Assembly: GCA_003151935.1 (NCBI GenBank)
Contig: PLYZ01000054.1
Span: forward strand, 8,746-41,630
Length of the DNA stretch: 32,885 bases
Origin: Candidatus Dormiibacterota bacterium
GTDB taxonomy: Bacteria; Chloroflexota; Dormibacteria; Dormibacterales; Dormibacteraceae
Direction: 5' to 3'
Shown here: positions 31,008 through 32,885 of the stretch, one piece after another
Layout: each line of letters begins with the position of its first letter
Position numbering within the stretch: the stretch's first letter is position 1
Translations under genes and position numbers: made by a program
The notes under the pieces: model-generated
The model's input: the letters and a program-made list of their open reading frames with translations, nothing else
What the model was told of the DNA's origin: nothing
Databases searched by the model: none

Positions 31008-31434
31008 CGAGCACGATTCGATAGACGTTCGACTCGCGGAGCTTGAACCCCATCCGCGGATAGAGCCTGTTCGCAGCCTCACGAAAGACGCCGGACTGCA
31101 GCTCGGCCACCTGCGCCCCTTTCTGGCGGGCGATGTCCAGGCACGCGGTGACGAGCGCCGCGCCGACCCCTTTCCCCCGCGCCGATTCGTCCACCACGAC
31201 CTCGTCCAGACGCGCCTTGATCCAGAAAGGCGTCGTGTAGACGATGAGCGTGGAGGTGCCGACGACGTTATCCCCATCCATGGCGAGAAGGAGGGTTACC
31301 GATGGGTCGGCGATGAGCGCCTGCAGCCTTTCCATCGTTGGAACCGGGAGCTCCGGGTTGAGCTGGGGCAGGAGATGAGCGAGCGCCGCGTGCACCTCCG
31401 ACGTGGCCTCCTCGACCACTTCAATCCGCACCAT
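31003..31434 (-). CDS. GNAT-family N-acetyltransferase
   Basis: A 143-residue acetyltransferase. The acetyl-CoA binding motif A is clear in DEVVVDESARGKGVGAALVTACLD, followed by GVFREAANRLYPRMGFKLRESNVYRI (motif B). The acceptor substrate is unknown. The ATG at 31434 has TAGCCT 7 nt upstream and no ribosome site; the longer open frame to 31758 overlaps azlD and is rejected. The stop codon lies in the right target duplication of the IS. Confidence 0.92.
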   Translation of the reverse strand: MVRIEVVEEATSEVHAALAHLLPQLNPELPVPTMERLQALIADPSVTLLLAMDGDNVVGTSTLIVYTTPFWIKARLDEVVVDESARGKGVGAALVTACLDIARQKGAQVAELQSGVFREAANRLYPRMGFKLRESNVYRIVLD

Positions 31435-31447
31435 CGGCGACAGGCTA
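31435..31447 (-). promoter_or_regulatory. Leaderless promoter of the GNAT gene (-10 TAGCCT)
   Basis: TAGCCT (31442-31447, minus strand) ends 7 nt before the ATG. It has the same hexamer and spacing as the hutH promoter. Confidence 0.45.
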
Positions 31448-31463
31448 ATCCCTCGACGGGGCT

Positions 31464-31763
31464 CTAGAGGAGGCGGAGGAGGGCGGCGGTTGCGGCGGCG
31501 CTTGCGACCACGACCAGGAACGGGGCTCGCAGGAGCACCGCCACGATTGCCACGGAGAGCGCGGCGGCGCGCACGTCCAGCACCAGGTGGTGGCCGGTCG
31601 AGAAGGTCTGGGTCGCGACCAGGGCGGCGAGCAGCGCGACCGGGACCAGCGGCACCGTTCGCTGCACACGCGGGTCCTGCAGCACGCTCGCCGGCAGCGA
31701 AAGACCCGCGAGCTTGAGCGCGTAGCAGCTCGCGCACGCGACCAGCACGCCGGCCCACATCAT
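31464..31763 (-). CDS. azlD: AzlD-family branched-chain amino acid exporter subunit
   Basis: A 99-residue membrane protein with about four hydrophobic segments. The family-typical LPASVLQDPRVQRTVPLVPVALLAALVATQ lies in the middle. AzlD works with AzlC to export branched-chain amino acids. It begins at an ATG overlapping the azlC stop (ATGATG) and is co-translated with it. Confidence 0.88.
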   Translation of the reverse strand: MMWAGVLVACASCYALKLAGLSLPASVLQDPRVQRTVPLVPVALLAALVATQTFSTGHHLVLDVRAAALSVAIVAVLLRAPFLVVVASAAATAALLRLL

Positions 31764-32443
31764 CCGCGCGACCTCAGGACGCCGAAGATCGCAACCAGGA
31801 CCGCGACGATGAGCAGCGGAACTCCGGCCGGCACGAAGGGCAGGCACACCAGGGCCACAACGCCGGCGCTGAGCGCGATCGCCATCGGCTCGCGCGAGCG
31901 AAGTCGCGGAGCGAGCAGCGCGAGAAAAGCCGCAGGAGGGGCCGCGTCGAACCCGAGCACCTTGGGATCGGGCAGCGCGTGTGTGGCAAGCGCGCCGATG
32001 AGCGTCCCCAGATTCCACAGCGTGAACACCGCCAGGCCGGTCGCCCAGAACGCCAGGCGGCTTTCGGCGACCGAGTCGCGCGCGATCGCCATGGCCGTCG
32101 TCTCATCGATTACGAAGTGCGCAGCAGCCGCTCGCCTCCACCCGCCCCTGACCAGGAGCGACGACAGCCTCACGCCGTAGAGCGCGTTTCGCGACCCAAG
32201 GAGGGCTGCCGTGGCAGCTCCCGCCCACACGCTGCCGCCGGCTCCAACCACTCCGACGAGCGCGAACTGCGACGCGCCCGTGAACATGAGCACCGAAAGG
32301 GCACAGGTCTGCAGCAGCGATAGGCCCGCGGCAGTCGAGATAGCTCCGAATGAGAGCGCATATGCCCCCGTGGCGATTCCAATGCCCATTGCGTCGCGGA
32401 TCACCGCGCGCCGGGTTTGAACGGAAAGCGGCGTAAAAGCCAC
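31760..32443 (-). CDS. azlC: AzlC-family branched-chain amino acid exporter subunit
   Basis: A 227-residue membrane protein with the AzlC pattern: IGIATGAYALSFGAISTAAGLSLLQTCALSVLMFTGASQFA, then GSRNALYGVRLS and HFVIDETTAMA. Several hydrophobic segments follow. The large AzlC subunit exports amino acids such as isoleucine, leucine and valine analogues. The GTG start is supported by TAACTT 6 nt upstream. Confidence 0.93.
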   Translation of the reverse strand: MAFTPLSVQTRRAVIRDAMGIGIATGAYALSFGAISTAAGLSLLQTCALSVLMFTGASQFALVGVVGAGGSVWAGAATAALLGSRNALYGVRLSSLLVRGGWRRAAAAHFVIDETTAMAIARDSVAESRLAFWATGLAVFTLWNLGTLIGALATHALPDPKVLGFDAAPPAAFLALLAPRLRSREPMAIALSAGVVALVCLPFVPAGVPLLIVAVLVAIFGVLRSRG

Positions 32444-32455
32444 GTGCAGAAGTTA
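32444..32455 (-). promoter_or_regulatory. Leaderless promoter of azlC (-10 TAACTT)
   Basis: TAACTT (32450-32455, minus strand) lies 6 nt before the azlC GTG. It sits in the 20-bp gap after the HNH gene. Confidence 0.4.
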
Positions 32456-32463
32456 ACCGGTGG

Positions 32464-32885
32464 TCAGTAGGTCGGTGCGGCGCGAGCCTCCGCGAATGCG
32501 CAAGCATCCGCGATCACGCTCACGGCGTAGCTGAAATGCATCTCCTCGCCGCCCCACAGCGCTGCGGGCGTGCTTGGACCGATGTCCGGATGTCTCTCCA
32601 GGGTGACGGGATCCCGCGCGGGTGGCTGGATCACATGTCCGTCATCAGTCTCGAACGAGAAGCCATCCGCTGTTTTGCGAATTCGATACGCACCCGCGTG
32701 GTGACGCCGGTGATGAAACCCGCACAAAAGCAGGAGGTTGTCGAGATTGGTCTCGCCGCCCAGAGCCCAATGCTCGTGGTGATGCGCTTCCGTTCGATAA
32801 GCCGGCACCCCACAACCAGGAAAGCGGCAGAAGCGATCTCTCACGTGGAGCGCCAGGCGAAGCCGGTCCGGCACCATGCGCTGCT
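32464..32885 (-). CDS. DUF222/HNH endonuclease-like protein, C-terminal part (cut by window edge)
   Basis: The visible 140 or so residues hold the HNH domain found at the end of DUF222 (13E12-repeat type) proteins: VRDRFCRFPGC, then AYRTEAHHHEHWALGGETNLDNLLLLCGFHHRRHH. The frame continues past the window edge without a start (QR precedes MVPDRL), so the N-terminal DUF222 region is outside. This family is typical of actinomycetes and often multi-copy; its role is not established. Confidence 0.9.
   Translation of the reverse strand, partial: QRMVPDRLRLALHVRDRFCRFPGCGVPAYRTEAHHHEHWALGGETNLDNLLLLCGFHHRRHHAGAYRIRKTADGFSFETDDGHVIQPPARDPVTLERHPDIGPSTPAALWGGEEMHFSYAVSVIADACAFAEARAAPTY

Overview
The window is a GC-rich bacterial chromosome segment carrying one intact-looking integrated mobile element and one insertion sequence. 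The host looks like a soil-type actinomycete or a member of the Chloroflexota/Dormibacterota. This rests on a DUF222-type HNH protein, a very large Lhr helicase, a Cys-Ser-Gly variant of HutH, abundant GTG starts and many apparently leaderless genes. No rRNA or other phylogenetic marker is present, so the assignment is tentative.

Left part (1-10.6 kb). hutH-hutU, for histidine breakdown, run off the left edge. Upstream of them is a polyphosphate operon (ppk1, CYTH-CHAD protein, SixA-like phosphatase). A 51-residue Flp-type pilin gene and a divergent LysR regulator share a short AT-rich control region. An ABC-2 exporter pair follows. Then come about 1.3 kb of decay with a GH4 glycosidase tail, an intact DUF4242 gene and an internally deleted GMC oxidoreductase, ending at tRNA-Pro(GGG).

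Mobile element (10,669-19,884). A 9.2-kb element is bounded by 39-bp direct repeats identical to the 5' half of tRNA-Pro. It has a tyrosine integrase next to the right repeat and a 12-gene, tightly overlapping leftward operon. That operon holds an XRE repressor, a RecA-fold ATPase with a C-terminal winged helix, an AlpA/Xis-like HTH protein, several small unknowns and a tail tape-measure protein. A five-gene rightward module of unknown function faces it. No terminase, portal, capsid, tail-tube or lysis gene is recognisable, so it resembles a phage satellite or a reduced prophage rather than a full phage.

Right part (19.9-32.9 kb). This holds an Lhr-type helicase, a Clp-N/UVR protein without AAA+ modules and a flavin reductase. 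An alpha/beta-hydrolase, CcdA and ICMT-like methyltransferase form one run. Divergent to it is an M3 oligoendopeptidase. A complete IS481-like element (29,826-31,001) sits exactly in the overlapping convergent stop codons of the peptidase and a GNAT acetyltransferase. Then come azlD, azlC and the C-terminal part of a DUF222/HNH protein cut by the right edge.

Recurring design. First genes of several transcription units have a TAnnnT hexamer 6-7 nt before the start codon and no Shine-Dalgarno, which suggests leaderless mRNA. Downstream genes are coupled by ATGA overlaps. Converging genes share palindromic stop codons (TTAA, CTAG).
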